Shown here piece by piece: positions 35,184 to 44,271 of a stretch of 64,000 nt of DNA; position 1 is the first letter of the stretch, and the number at the start of each line of letters is the position of its first letter. Both the position numbers and the translations under genes were made by a program. The notes beneath the pieces were generated by a model. The model was not told the origin of the DNA. It searched no databases and saw only the letters and a list, made by a program, of their open reading frames with translations. This stretch comes from Paenibacillus cookii. Lineage in GTDB: Bacteria > Bacillota > Bacilli > Paenibacillales > Paenibacillaceae. The DNA is taken from assembly GCF_018333375.1 (NCBI RefSeq), contig NZ_BORW01000016.1, positions 44,952-108,951 of the forward strand, given 5' to 3'.

Positions 35184-36983
35184 ATGGCGAAAATTTTGAC
35201 CCGGTCGGAAGTGGCCGTGGAATCCACATGGAATTTGGACGATATTTTTGCGACCCCGGAGGCATGGGAACAGGAGCTGAAGGCCATTGAGCAGGATATC
35301 GCTTCCGTTACCCGGTTCGAAGGGAAACTCGGCGAAGGGGCGGATACGCTGCTGGCTTGTTTGGTTGCGCAGGAAGAACTCCTGGGCAGAACCAACCGCA
35401 CCGCCGCTTATGCTCACCTGCTTCAGTCGGGAGACAGCATCAATCCGGACAATCAGATCAAAGCGGCCAAAGCCCGGGATGTATCTTCGTTGGTCAGCAC
35501 CGCGCTGTCTTTCATCAAATCGGAAATCATCGCGCTGCCTGACGGAACGATCGAGCAGTACATAAAAGAACAACCTGCCCTTGAGGATTTCAAGCGCAGC
35601 CTGCAGCTGCTTTTGCAAACCAAGCCGCATCGATTGACGGCGGAAACCGAAAAGGTACTGGCTTCGTTCGGCGAAATTTTGGGAGCGCCTTATCGCATCT
35701 ATGAACGCAGCAAGCTGGCAGACATGACGTTCCCGTCCGCCCTAAACGGCGAAGGGGAGGAGGTACCGGTGTCGTTTGCGCTTTATGAAAACAAATACGT
35801 CGAATCACCGGATACCGATTTGCGCCGCAATTCGTTCAAAGTTTTCAGCGAAACGCTGCACAAATACCGCAATACGTTTGCCGAAACGTACGGCACCGAA
35901 GTGAAACGGCAAGTGATCGAATCGCGCCTGCGCGGATACGACTCCGTCACGGACATGCTGCTCACGCCCCAGCAGGTCACGAAAGAAATGTATAACAATA
36001 TTTTGGATATTTTGCAGGAAGAACTTGCGCCGCATATGCGAAAGTACGCCGCCCTTAAGAAACGGGTGCTGGGTTTGGACGAAATGACGTTTGCGGATTT
36101 GAAGGCTCCCCTTGATCCCGAGTTCAATCCGAGCATTTCTTTTCAGGAGGCAGGCGAGCTGATCAAGGAAGCTTTATCGATTCTGGGTCCGGAATACGGG
36201 GAAATCGTGTCGGCCGCTTTCCGCGACCGTTGGGTGGACTATGCGGATAATGCCGGAAAGAGAACGGGAGCGTTTTGCAGCTCCATTCCGGGAGTGCATT
36301 CCTATATTTTGATCAGCTGGGCGGACAGCATGAGAGGCGCCTTTACGCTCGCGCATGAAGTCGGTCATGCAGGCCACCTCATGCTCGCAAGCAAATACCA
36401 GCGTTTGACGAACTACAGACCGTCCTTGTATTTCATCGAAGCGCCGTCGACGATGAACGAACTTCTGCTTGCGGATCATTTGCTGTCCCGTTCCGATGAT
36501 CCGAGGATGCGCCGCTGGGTCATTTCCCAGCTGCTCGGCACCTACTACCACAATTTCGTCACCCATTTGCTTGAAGGAGAGCTTCAGCGCCGGGTGTACG
36601 ATCTGGCTATGGCCAACGTTCCGATCACGGCCGTGAAGCTGTGCGACCTGAAAGGGGATATCCTGTCCTCGTTCTGGGGAGAGGATGTGGTCATCGATGA
36701 CCATGCCAAGTTGACCTGGATGCGCCAGCCGCATTACTATATGAGCCTGTACCCGTATACTTACGCTGCCGGGCTTACCGCATCCACGGCGGTAGCCAAA
36801 CTCATCCGGGAGGAAGGGCAGCCGGCCGTGAACCGCTGGCTCGAAGTCCTTAAAGCCGGGGGCTCCATGAGCCCGCTGGACTTGATGAAGCTGGCCGGCG
36901 TGGACATGTCCCGGCCCGATCCGATCCGCAGCGCGGCTGCCTATGTCGGATCGCTTATCGATGAGCTGGAAAGCTTGTATTAA
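35184..36983 (+). CDS. pepF: Oligoendopeptidase F (M3 family)
   Basis: 599 residues, the usual PepF length. The zinc site is FTLAHEVGHAGHLM (HExxH, codons near 36355), with the third ligand Glu expected in IEAPSTMNELLLADH. The N-terminal helical domain (STWNLDDIFATPEAWEQEL) is typical. The enzyme cleaves short peptides in the cytoplasm. GGGAGAGGTG precedes the ATG. It appears monocistronic, ending in a strong terminator. Confidence 0.95.
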   Translation: MAKILTRSEVAVESTWNLDDIFATPEAWEQELKAIEQDIASVTRFEGKLGEGADTLLACLVAQEELLGRTNRTAAYAHLLQSGDSINPDNQIKAAKARDVSSLVSTALSFIKSEIIALPDGTIEQYIKEQPALEDFKRSLQLLLQTKPHRLTAETEKVLASFGEILGAPYRIYERSKLADMTFPSALNGEGEEVPVSFALYENKYVESPDTDLRRNSFKVFSETLHKYRNTFAETYGTEVKRQVIESRLRGYDSVTDMLLTPQQVTKEMYNNILDILQEELAPHMRKYAALKKRVLGLDEMTFADLKAPLDPEFNPSISFQEAGELIKEALSILGPEYGEIVSAAFRDRWVDYADNAGKRTGAFCSSIPGVHSYILISWADSMRGAFTLAHEVGHAGHLMLASKYQRLTNYRPSLYFIEAPSTMNELLLADHLLSRSDDPRMRRWVISQLLGTYYHNFVTHLLEGELQRRVYDLAMANVPITAVKLCDLKGDILSSFWGEDVVIDDHAKLTWMRQPHYYMSLYPYTYAAGLTASTAVAKLIREEGQPAVNRWLEVLKAGGSMSPLDLMKLAGVDMSRPDPIRSAAAYVGSLIDELESLY

Positions 36984-37021
36984 GCCGTTTGCGCCAAACG
37001 TTCAAAGAAGCCGAATCCAAC

Positions 37022-37063
37022 AACGGCAGTCTCCGATGCATACCATCGGAGACTGCCGTTTTT
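37022..37063. terminator. Strong terminator after pepF
   Basis: A perfect 17-bp stem (AACGGCAGTCTCCGATG and its complement) with a five-base loop, followed by five T residues. Confidence 0.93.
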
Positions 37064-37108
37064 CGTTTATGTCGTCCGGAACGTGAAAGGGTTCCAAGCT
37101 TTCATTCA

Positions 37109-38392
37109 TCATTGGGATTTTTCGAAAGGGCCCAAGTTTTTGTGTGCGGCCTCGTTAACCAACTGCGCATTTGACCGATGCCATATCGCCAGCACCACCA
37201 AAACGACGGCGCTTCCCATGTAGGTGTACATGATACCGTGAGGCAGGTTGAGGATCAAATACGTCAGCATCGGGCCGATCGCCGATCCCAAATCCGCAGC
37301 AACCGAAAAAGCGGTCATGACGGCGATGACGGAAGAAAGACGGGCGACATCCGAAGCCAAAGCATCCAGTAACGTGGTGATGGCCGTACTGGCTGCCATG
37401 ACGAACAAGATGGCCGCGCACCAAACGAAGACGGGAAGCTGCCACGGAATCAGTGCATATCCCGCCGCCGAAACGATCAATGCCATACGGAAAAGAGGCA
37501 GTCTCCCCTTGACTCCGTCCGACCATCGGCCGAACAAAGAAGCGAGAAACGGCTCCCAGGCCCAGCGAACCGCTTGCAGCACGCCCGACAGCATCGTGCT
37601 TGTCACGATCATGCCGATGAGCATCATCGGCTGCGCATAGTGGGTTTCGATCAGGAGACTTAGCGTAGAAGTTAATACCGTTTGGATGAGAAATAAGAGC
37701 AAGCCGGTAGCGATGATTTTCATTACGGGTTTCGTCCAGACGTTCTCGCGCAGGTTGCCGCGATCCTTCTGCTGATGTGAATCGTCGCCGCCATTTGCCG
37801 TCCGATCGGTGGTGCCGGTGATATGTAACGCAACATAAGGAAGTCCCGCCAGCATAAACAACCCGAATGCGACGGAGACGGCATCCATGCCGGTAAACGG
37901 GACCAAAATGCCTCCGGCCAACATGCCGACCAGGCTTCCGAGGCGTGAAATTCCGTTAAACCGCCCCATGAGGTGGCCCCGGTTCGAATCGTCGGAATAA
38001 CGGATGACCGTTAAGTAACTGCCCATGCGGAGAAAGGACCACGCAATCCCCCATAGGCACCGGAGCACGAGCCACGCGGCGAACCCGTTCAACACGCCGT
38101 AACCGACCGTTGTCACAGATGCCAGCAGGACGGCAAAAGCAAGGCCGACCCGGAGCGGCAGTTTTCGATAGAGCAGCCCGATCAGCGGCGTGATGGGCAA
38201 GCGGACAAACCGGTTGATCGAAAGGAGGAGGCCAACCTCCCAAAGGGCCGTGAGACCGGCCTCCTTCCAGTAAATCGGCAAAACGATGTAGAGCATCGAA
38301 TCCCCGAGCAGACAGAGCGCGGTAACGATGGCGATGACGGTGACCGGCTGCTGGCGATTACCTTGATAATCTTTTCGCAGAGTAAAGTTCAT
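37109..38392 (-). CDS. MFS transporter
   Basis: 427 residues and 12 hydrophobic segments, in two six-helix halves separated by a long hydrophilic loop of about 40 residues (rich in Asp, Gln, Lys near residues 195-220). AGGAGA precedes the ATG. It follows the PhnP-like hydrolase gene by 15 bases in the same direction, so the two are probably co-transcribed. The substrate is not recognisable; with a phosphodiesterase-like partner, a phosphoester or nucleotide-related compound is conceivable. Confidence 0.88.
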   Translation of the reverse strand: MNFTLRKDYQGNRQQPVTVIAIVTALCLLGDSMLYIVLPIYWKEAGLTALWEVGLLLSINRFVRLPITPLIGLLYRKLPLRVGLAFAVLLASVTTVGYGVLNGFAAWLVLRCLWGIAWSFLRMGSYLTVIRYSDDSNRGHLMGRFNGISRLGSLVGMLAGGILVPFTGMDAVSVAFGLFMLAGLPYVALHITGTTDRTANGGDDSHQQKDRGNLRENVWTKPVMKIIATGLLLFLIQTVLTSTLSLLIETHYAQPMMLIGMIVTSTMLSGVLQAVRWAWEPFLASLFGRWSDGVKGRLPLFRMALIVSAAGYALIPWQLPVFVWCAAILFVMAASTAITTLLDALASDVARLSSVIAVMTAFSVAADLGSAIGPMLTYLILNLPHGIMYTYMGSAVVLVVLAIWHRSNAQLVNEAAHKNLGPFEKSQ

Positions 38393-38407
38393 GGTTTCTC
38401 CTGAAAG

Positions 38408-39223
38408 TCAGACATGGAGGATAAGGCCGTCGTATGCCACTCCGATGCCGTGAGGCTCGAATATTCGGACCCAGTCCTCGTGAAGCAGGCCGGCGTTGTG
38501 CGTGAAGTGGGTAACGTAGATCAAATCGTTTTCGGTCAGGATCTTTTCCTGCAGAAATTTGCTTTGAACGTCGAGGATGGTATCTGCGCTCATATGTCCG
38601 GACTGGCGCTTGTTTCCCGTCAAGCCATGGGTGCAGTCCAGGATCGCGATATCGGCTTTTTTTCCCTGCAGCCATTCCCAGGTCGCATCCGGAAACCATC
38701 CGGTATCATTGCCGTAGAGCAGCGTTTTGCCGTCTTTCTCCACGAAATAAAGCAAGCAGGTTTCCATGGGGTCGTGGTCCGCAAGGAGCGGCGTCACGGT
38801 TGCGGAGCCGATCGGCACCGGTTGAAACGGTTTCATGCGATGGAAAGCAAAGCGGTTTTTGAAGTGTCCGAGGGCTTGGCGGGAATGAAACATGACGAGA
38901 TCGTTGCCGTAAATCCGTAGCGGGTGCTCGATGCCGTGCGCGAAACCTTCGATCCGGCTGATGAGATCCTGCGGCTGAAAATGATCATAATGCGTGTGGG
39001 TCACAAGCAGATGCTCGATTTGGCCCAGATCGATATCGTCACGCAGAGCCTGCATTTGCGAATCGGCCGAATAATCGAATTTCCAAGTGTCGTCGAGGAT
39101 GACGGAAGCACGCGTGCGGACGTTTTTCCCGCCGAGCTTCCTCGACTGCAAGCATGTATCGCAGCGGCAAAACACGTTTGGCACGCCTTCGGCGGCCGCC
39201 GTTCCCAAAAAGTGAATTTTCAT
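38408..39223 (-). CDS. MBL-fold metallo-hydrolase (PhnP-like)
   Basis: 271 residues. The N-terminus (KIHFLGTAAAEGVPN) and CRCDTC give the PhnP pattern; metal ligands are seen in LLVTHTHYDHFQPQD, PLLADHDP, LYGNDTGWFP and YVTHFTHNAG. PhnP and its relatives hydrolyse cyclic or linear phosphodiesters; PqqB-like relatives share the fold. No other phn genes are nearby, so a general phosphodiesterase is likelier than a carbon-phosphorus lyase accessory. The CRCDTC cysteines may bind a structural zinc, as in PhnP. Confidence 0.85.
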   Translation of the reverse strand: MKIHFLGTAAAEGVPNVFCRCDTCLQSRKLGGKNVRTRASVILDDTWKFDYSADSQMQALRDDIDLGQIEHLLVTHTHYDHFQPQDLISRIEGFAHGIEHPLRIYGNDLVMFHSRQALGHFKNRFAFHRMKPFQPVPIGSATVTPLLADHDPMETCLLYFVEKDGKTLLYGNDTGWFPDATWEWLQGKKADIAILDCTHGLTGNKRQSGHMSADTILDVQSKFLQEKILTENDLIYVTHFTHNAGLLHEDWVRIFEPHGIGVAYDGLILHV

Positions 39224-39359
39224 CGTTTACAGATCACGCTCCTTTGGATGGATTAACCATTTCTCCCCGCTCTTTTCATATACCGGAACGGATCCGATTT
39301 GTAAATGGATAATTGTTAGATCCATGTCGGACATAGACCATGCCGGTGAAAGAGAGGCG

Positions 39360-39388
39360 TTGACATCCATGGCATTTTTTGATTAAAT
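39360..39388 (+). promoter_or_regulatory. Promoter of T-box-tyrS
   Basis: TTGACA, 17 bases, TTAAAT. It places transcription start near 39395, at the upstream edge of the T-box leader. Confidence 0.65.
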
Positions 39389-39394
39389 GGAAAA

Positions 39395-39680
39395 AATTGA
39401 ATATCAGGAAAGCGATGATGGATAGGGTGTACACCTTCAGTAAGGAGCTTGAATGGACGTCTGCAGAGAGCCGGTGGCTGGTGTGAACCGGTGCGATCAT
39501 GTTCCCGAATTACGATCCGGAGCTGGAAAAGCGAAATGCGCGCACAGTAGCTTTTACCCGGCATGTCCAGATGCCGTTATGACAAATAAGCGAAAGAGGT
39601 TATTCCAAACTTCTTTAATTAGGGTGGTACCGCGAGACAGCCTTCTCGTCCCTTGATGGGAGAGAGGGCTGTTTTTTTAT
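39395..39680 (+). ncRNA. T-box riboswitch, tyrosine specific
   Basis: The conserved T-box core AGGGTGGTACCGCG is at 39622-39635. Upstream, the stem I region holds AGTAAGGAGC, AGAGAG and a GGTG..GAACCGGTG hairpin, and the specifier loop shows TAC (39511-39513) in CCGAATTACGATCC, the tyrosine codon expected for the gene it precedes. Downstream, ACAGCC and GGCTGT (39638-39643, 39667-39672) form the terminator stem with seven T residues. Uncharged tRNA-Tyr would favour the antiterminator and tyrS transcription. Confidence 0.93.
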
Positions 39681-39712
39681 TATTTCTGGTTGAGTTTAAG
39701 GAGGAGACACAT

Positions 39713-40984
39713 ATGGAATCGTGGGTAAGACAGTTGTCGGATGAACAAAAACGAGAGCTGGACCGGCAGCTGAACATCATTCGCAGAGGAACGGCGGACA
39801 TCGTTCCGGAAGAAGCGTTGGCGCAAAAAATCGCGTCGTCGATCGTTACGGGAAAACCGCTGAAAGTGAAGCTCGGGCTGGATCCGTCCGCCCCGGACAT
39901 CCATATCGGTCACACCGTCGTCCTGCACAAGCTGAGGCAGTTTCAGGATTTGGGACATGAGGTTCAGCTGATCATCGGCGACTTTACGGGGAGGATCGGC
40001 GATCCGACGGGAAAATCCGAAACGAGGAAGCAACTGACGGAAGAGGATGTCAAACGTAACGCGGCCACGTATGAAAAGCAGCTGTATAAACTTCTTGACC
40101 CTCAAAAGACCCAATTTTATTTTAATTCTGCATGGCTTCAAAGATTGAATTTCGAAGATGCGCTGCAGTTGGCGGGGAAGGTGACGGCGGCGCGAATGCT
40201 GGAGCGGGATGATTTTGCGAAACGTTACGCGAATCGTCAGCCCATTCACATCCATGAGTTTTTTTATCCGCTCATGCAAGGGTACGACTCGGTTTCGCTG
40301 GAAAGCGACATCGAGCTCGGAGGCACGGATCAGACGTTTAACATATTGATGGGGAGGACGCTCCAAAGCGCACTTGGTTGCAGCAGCAGCCAAATCGCCA
40401 TCCTGATGCCCATTTTGGAAGGGCTTGACGGTTCGCAAAAAATGAGCAAAAGCCTCGGCAATTACATCGGCATCGACGATTCGCCGAATGATATGTTCGG
40501 AAAAGCGATGTCGATCCCGGATGAACTCATGTTAAAATACTACGAATTGAGTACGCCGATCTCGAACGACGACCTGCTTCTGCTGAAGAAAGGGCTTGAA
40601 AACGGGGAGATCCATCCCCGCGACGCGAAAGTCCGATTAGCCAAAACGTATGTTCAGATGTACCATGGCGAGCAGGCGGCAGAACAAGCGGAAAGGCATT
40701 TTGCCTCTGTATTCCAGCATCGCTCGCTTCCGGAAGATATTGAGGAATTTTCGCTAAGCCGCGATCATTTGGAGGAAGGAAGCATTCCGGCCGGCAAGCT
40801 GCCGGTCGTGCTCGGGTTCGCGGCGTCCAACAGCGAAGCAAAGCGCAGCGTAACGCAAGGCGCGGTCAGAATCAACGGGAAAAAGCTGTCGGACCCGTAC
40901 GAGCCGATCCGGATCCAACATGGCGACATCGTGCAGTCAGGCAAAAGGAAATTTGTTAAAATCGTGATTGACGAAGGACATTAG
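39713..40984 (+). CDS. tyrS: Tyrosyl-tRNA synthetase (TyrZ-type)
   Basis: 423 residues from the ATG at 39713 with AAGGAGG upstream. It has the class I HIGH motif (PDIHIGHTVVLHKL), the KMSKS motif (GSQKMSKSLGNYIG), tyrosine-pocket residues in FFYPLMQGYDS, and a C-terminal S4 RNA-binding domain (VTQGAVRINGKKLSD). The sequence around the active site follows the TyrZ branch (GLDPSAPDIHIGH) rather than the usual TyrS branch, as in the second B. subtilis enzyme. It is under the tyrosine T-box. Confidence 0.95.
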   Translation: MESWVRQLSDEQKRELDRQLNIIRRGTADIVPEEALAQKIASSIVTGKPLKVKLGLDPSAPDIHIGHTVVLHKLRQFQDLGHEVQLIIGDFTGRIGDPTGKSETRKQLTEEDVKRNAATYEKQLYKLLDPQKTQFYFNSAWLQRLNFEDALQLAGKVTAARMLERDDFAKRYANRQPIHIHEFFYPLMQGYDSVSLESDIELGGTDQTFNILMGRTLQSALGCSSSQIAILMPILEGLDGSQKMSKSLGNYIGIDDSPNDMFGKAMSIPDELMLKYYELSTPISNDDLLLLKKGLENGEIHPRDAKVRLAKTYVQMYHGEQAAEQAERHFASVFQHRSLPEDIEEFSLSRDHLEEGSIPAGKLPVVLGFAASNSEAKRSVTQGAVRINGKKLSDPYEPIRIQHGDIVQSGKRKFVKIVIDEGH

Positions 40985-41015
40985 AACGTTTTATCGGGGG
41001 AAGGAAGGGGCAGCA

Positions 41016-41486
41016 ATGACCTATACGTTCGAAGATTTGTACGAAGCGGCGGAGATCGATGATTTTACGGCCGTGAAACGGATTTTGCAAGCGGACCCGA
41101 CGTTGATTCACGGGAAAGACGAATACGAATTTTCAGTGCTGCATGGCGCCGTTTCGACGGATAACGAGGAATTGGTCGAATATTTGATTCGGCAGGGGGC
41201 GGACATCCATGCCAGGAATGAGGATGGGATTACGCCTCTGCATATCGCACTGTATCCCGAAATTGCTTCGCTCCTGGTCCGCCATGGGGCGGACGTCAAC
41301 GCGGCAGCGGAGGACGGAAGCACGCCGCTCCACACGCAGGTATCCGACGGCGAGGAAAGGCTGGATGTCGTCGAAGCGCTGCTGCGCCTGGGAGCCGACA
41401 AAACGCGAAAAGACCGGAGCGGCCAGACCCCGATCGACATCGCCAGAGGCCGCGAAGAACTGGAAATGATAGAATTGTTACGGTAA
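41016..41486 (+). CDS. Ankyrin-repeat protein
   Basis: 156 residues from the ATG at 41016, with AAGGAAGGGG upstream; the open frame begins at 40968 inside tyrS. About four ankyrin repeats are visible (e.g. SVLHGAVSTDNEELVEYLI, TPLHIALYPEIASLLV, TPLHTQVSDGEERLDVVEALL, TPIDIARGREELEMIELLR). It lacks a signal peptide and so acts in the cytoplasm, probably as a protein-binding scaffold. It starts 31 bases after the tyrS stop and may be read through from it. Confidence 0.88.
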   Translation: MTYTFEDLYEAAEIDDFTAVKRILQADPTLIHGKDEYEFSVLHGAVSTDNEELVEYLIRQGADIHARNEDGITPLHIALYPEIASLLVRHGADVNAAAEDGSTPLHTQVSDGEERLDVVEALLRLGADKTRKDRSGQTPIDIARGREELEMIELLR

Positions 41487-41515
41487 GCAACTGTCGGCGG
41501 ATGTACCAACGGAGG

Positions 41516-41557
41516 GGAAAGCCGAACGGCTGGGAAAGCCGAACGGCTTTCCTCTTC
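41516..41557 (+). terminator. Terminator with tandem duplicated hairpin arm
   Basis: GGAAAGCC-GAAC-GGCTTTCC (41533-41552) forms an intrinsic terminator followed by a T-rich tail. Its 5' arm and loop occur twice in tandem (GGAAAGCCGAACGGCT at 41516-41531 and again at 41533). Confidence 0.7.
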
Positions 41558-41741
41558 ATTTTTGGATTATGTTTATAGGTTCATTGAATCCCGATTGATG
41601 ATGTTCCCAGGATGTGCTGCACGATGCGTTTGGCGGGGAACCGTTGAAACGCGTTTCAGTGAAATGAACACCTTAGAGATGATGACAAGTGGACTTGGGG
41701 TGATTTATGATTAGATATGACCTAAAAGAAAGGATGTATAA

Positions 41742-41924
41742 CGCCAGGGACAAGGGCTCGGCAAAAAAATCATGTCCGAGGTGACGGCTTACCTGGATCG
41801 GCATGCCACGAAAGGGGCTTACGTCAGCCTGATGGCCGATGTACCGGCAGACCGGTTGTACCGGCAGTTCGGTTTTGAATACGGAGCTCCTGCTTCCGTC
41901 GGCATGTACAAAAAATACGATTGA
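41742..41924 (+). pseudogene. GNAT acetyltransferase remnant (C-terminal 60 codons)
   Basis: Following a TAA at 41739 the frame reads RQGQGLGKKIMSEV, the acetyl-CoA-binding R/Q-x-x-G-x-G signature of GNAT enzymes, then the ordinary C-terminal half (YVSLMADVPADRLYRQFGFE) to TGA. The N-terminal half is missing and no start with a ribosome site is in frame, so only a stub remains. The remaining parts of the 619-base gap 41487-42105 are a terminator and the tetR promoter region. Confidence 0.7.
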
Positions 41925-41965
41925 CGTGGGAACTGGCCGGTACCGGCGGTTCGAAGATTTTATTA

Positions 41966-41994
41966 TTGACTGAATGATCCGGAAATGATAATAT
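41966..41994 (+). promoter_or_regulatory. tetR promoter overlapped by TetR-type operator
   Basis: TTGACT (41966-41971), 17 bases, TAATAT (41989-41994). The dyad GACTGAATGATC (41968-41979) overlaps the -35 box and resembles a second site at 42035, as expected for autorepression. Confidence 0.6.
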
Positions 41995-42034
41995 ACGGAC
42001 ATGAAAGGAAGGAGGTTTGGATTCGCATGTTTTA

Positions 42035-42046
42035 GACTGAATGGTC
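42035..42046. promoter_or_regulatory. TetR-type operator in tetR leader
   Basis: GACTGAATGGTC, a dyad of the GACY-N4-RRTC form; the first 14 bases including flanks differ by one base from the site at 41968. Confidence 0.55.
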
Positions 42047-42105
42047 CGATAAGAAGGATCGAATTGCTGGCCGCATGAAGAGGCCTAGAAAAGAGGTATC
42101 GTTAG

Positions 42106-42690
42106 ATGGCAAGGAACAAAGAATTCGATACGACCCTTGTCCTGCATAAGGCGATGGAAGTGTTCGGACATTACGGTTATGACGGCACATCGCTCCAAAC
42201 GCTGCTTGATGAACTGGGCATCGCCCGCCAGAGTCTGTACGACACGTACGGGACGAAAAGGGATTTGTTTATCAAGGCCGCCAAACATTACTTACACGAA
42301 AAATCCTCGTCGGTTGTCGCCAAACTGGAGCAAGCGGAATCGGTGAAACGAACGATCAGCGACATTTTTCGGATCATCGTGTCCACGCTTCAGGATGAGG
42401 AACGGAAAAAGGAATGCATGATTTTGCACAGCGCGATCGACCAGATCCCCCATGATCCGGAAATGGCGGCGCTGTTCGAGCAAGATCGGACACGGCTTGA
42501 AAAAGCTTTTTACGAAGCGCTCGTCCGTGCCCAGGAGCAGGGAGAAATCGGGCCGGGCAAAGATCTGCATGTGGTGGCGCGGTATTTGTACCATGTCAGG
42601 TATTCGATGACGCAAGCGGCAAAGCTGTCCAATAACCCGAAAGAGCTGGAAGAAATCGCAGCCGTCGCGCTGTCGGTTCTCGATTGTTGA
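42106..42690 (+). CDS. TetR/AcrR-family repressor
   Basis: 194 residues. The N-terminal helix-turn-helix is complete (AMEVFGHYGYDGTSLQTLL, GIARQSLYDTYGTKRDLF), followed by a helical ligand-binding domain with a C-terminal part resembling the TetR_C of AcrR-like regulators. AGAGG precedes the ATG. It lies upstream of an efflux MFS and an NmrA-like reductase, both of which carry a related dyad before their starts, so all three probably form its regulon. The inducer may be a toxic aldehyde, quinone or drug, but that is inference. Confidence 0.92.
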   Translation: MARNKEFDTTLVLHKAMEVFGHYGYDGTSLQTLLDELGIARQSLYDTYGTKRDLFIKAAKHYLHEKSSSVVAKLEQAESVKRTISDIFRIIVSTLQDEERKKECMILHSAIDQIPHDPEMAALFEQDRTRLEKAFYEALVRAQEQGEIGPGKDLHVVARYLYHVRYSMTQAAKLSNNPKELEEIAAVALSVLDC

Positions 42691-42763
42691 TGGAGCGTTC
42701 GTTGACGCTTCTTCACTTTGATCATTCTAGATTAAATAGTCAAAAATATTTTTGTTCAAATTA

Positions 42764-42775
42764 GACCGTTTGGTC
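42764..42775. promoter_or_regulatory. TetR-type operator before MFS gene
   Basis: GACCGTTTGGTC is a perfect GACC/GGTC dyad with a four-base centre, 28 bases before the MFS start. Confidence 0.55.
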
Positions 42776-42802
42776 CGTAAATTGCGAAAAGGAGAGATAT
42801 CC

Positions 42803-44233
42803 ATGAACAAAAGCAGGCATAAAGGATTGGCGCTCATTCTTCTTGCCGTTTCCCAATTGATATTGGCGCTGGATTATACCATCGTTTTTGTCGCCATGCC
42901 TTCGATTGGAGCGGATTTGGGGTTTTCGGCGAATCATTTGCAGTGGGTGGTTAGCGCATACTCGCTCGTTTTCGGCGGATTTTTGCTGATTGGAGGAAGA
43001 TTGTCCGACCTGATGGGAAGGCGGCGCATGTTTATCATTGCCATGGCTCTTTTCGGCGCCGGTTCGCTTCTTGGCGGATTGGCGGATTCGCAAATGGTGC
43101 TGATCGCGGCGAGAGGATTGCAAGGCCTGGGCGGGGCGCTGCTGTCGCCTTCCACGTTGTCGCTGATCATGTCCAATTTTGACGAAGGCGCCGAACGCAA
43201 CCGGGCGATGGGCATTTGGGCGTCGATGGGGGGCGTCGGATTGTCGCTTGGATTGCTTCTTGGCGGAGTTTTGACCAGTTATTTGGGCTGGGAGTTCACG
43301 TTCTTCGTGAATGTGCCGATCGCCCTGATCACGCTTATTCTTGCCCCGTTCGTGCTGGCGGAAAACAAAGCGGCTGCGGGACCGAAGCGTTATGATGCCT
43401 TGGGAACGATATCGGTGACGGCGGGGATGATCCTTATCGTATATTATTTGATCCAATCCCCGGTCGAAGGATGGCTAAGCCTGGGAACCTTGCCGTTTGG
43501 ACTGCTCAGCGCGTTATTGCTCGTTTTGTTTGTCGTGATCGAACAGCGCACGAAAGAACCGTTAATCCCGTTCAGGCTGTTCCGTAACCGCAATTTAACC
43601 GGAGCGGCGCTTATTGCTGTCTTATTTTCGGCCTCCTTTGGTTCGCTGTATTATTTTCTAACCCTGTATACGCAGGAGGTACTGCATTACTCGGCCATTC
43701 AATCCGGGGTCAGCTTCCTGCCGCTGACGATCAGCGCTTTTTTGGGCGGAAGGCTCATTAATAAAATGCTGTCCATGGCAGGCGTGGCCGGTACGGTCAC
43801 CATCGGGATGATTCTGGGAGGCATCGGTTTTTTGGTGCTCACGCAGTTATCCGAGAATGGCTCCGCCTGGGGGATCATTCCAGGTACCGTCATCGTCGGG
43901 CTGGGTCAAGCGCTCGTGTTTACGACCATGTTCATTGCGGGAAGCACGGGCATCGATCCCAAGGAGCAAGGCGTGGCGTCGGCCATCATTTCGACCGGCC
44001 AGCAAATAGGCAGTGCGGTAGGTTTGGCCGCGATCATGGCGATCATCTCCGCCAACCTCGGATCGGGCCTGAAGCTGGAAGCCTTGGAATCAAGCGATTT
44101 GAATCATGCCATTCATATGTCCTTTTTCGCGGCCTCCGTCATGACGCTGCTGGGCGTAGCCGTTACTTTTATCACCCTCAAACGGAAAAAGCAGCCATCC
44201 AAGATGGAGAAAAAAGAAATGGCTTCGCATTAA
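42803..44233 (+). CDS. DHA2-family MFS drug efflux transporter
   Basis: 476 residues from the ATG at 42803 with AAAGGAGAG upstream; an earlier in-frame ATG at 42752 overlaps the operator and lacks a site. Fourteen hydrophobic segments are visible. Motifs of the EmrB/QacA branch are seen: LDYTIVFVAMPSIG in helix 1, GGRLSDLMGRRRMFI after helix 2 and RGLQGLGGALLSPSTLS in helix 4. It likely exports hydrophobic cations or drugs by proton antiport. It is placed 112 bases after tetR and downstream of a TetR-type dyad. Confidence 0.93.
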   Translation: MNKSRHKGLALILLAVSQLILALDYTIVFVAMPSIGADLGFSANHLQWVVSAYSLVFGGFLLIGGRLSDLMGRRRMFIIAMALFGAGSLLGGLADSQMVLIAARGLQGLGGALLSPSTLSLIMSNFDEGAERNRAMGIWASMGGVGLSLGLLLGGVLTSYLGWEFTFFVNVPIALITLILAPFVLAENKAAAGPKRYDALGTISVTAGMILIVYYLIQSPVEGWLSLGTLPFGLLSALLLVLFVVIEQRTKEPLIPFRLFRNRNLTGAALIAVLFSASFGSLYYFLTLYTQEVLHYSAIQSGVSFLPLTISAFLGGRLINKMLSMAGVAGTVTIGMILGGIGFLVLTQLSENGSAWGIIPGTVIVGLGQALVFTTMFIAGSTGIDPKEQGVASAIISTGQQIGSAVGLAAIMAIISANLGSGLKLEALESSDLNHAIHMSFFAASVMTLLGVAVTFITLKRKKQPSKMEKKEMASH

Positions 44234-44240
44234 TATTTTA

Positions 44241-44252
44241 GACCAATCAATC
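44241..44252. promoter_or_regulatory. TetR-type operator before NmrA-like gene
   Basis: GACCAATCAATC, a weaker dyad of the same GACY-N4-RRTC form, 19 bases before the next start and 8 bases after the MFS stop. Confidence 0.4.
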
Positions 44253-44271
44253 TGAAAAGGGGAAACCAGAC

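Noticed and set aside
41581..41741. Small open frame near 41680 (MMTSGLGVIYD) as a gene
   Set aside because: Only 11 codons, no ribosome site, and no conserved pattern.
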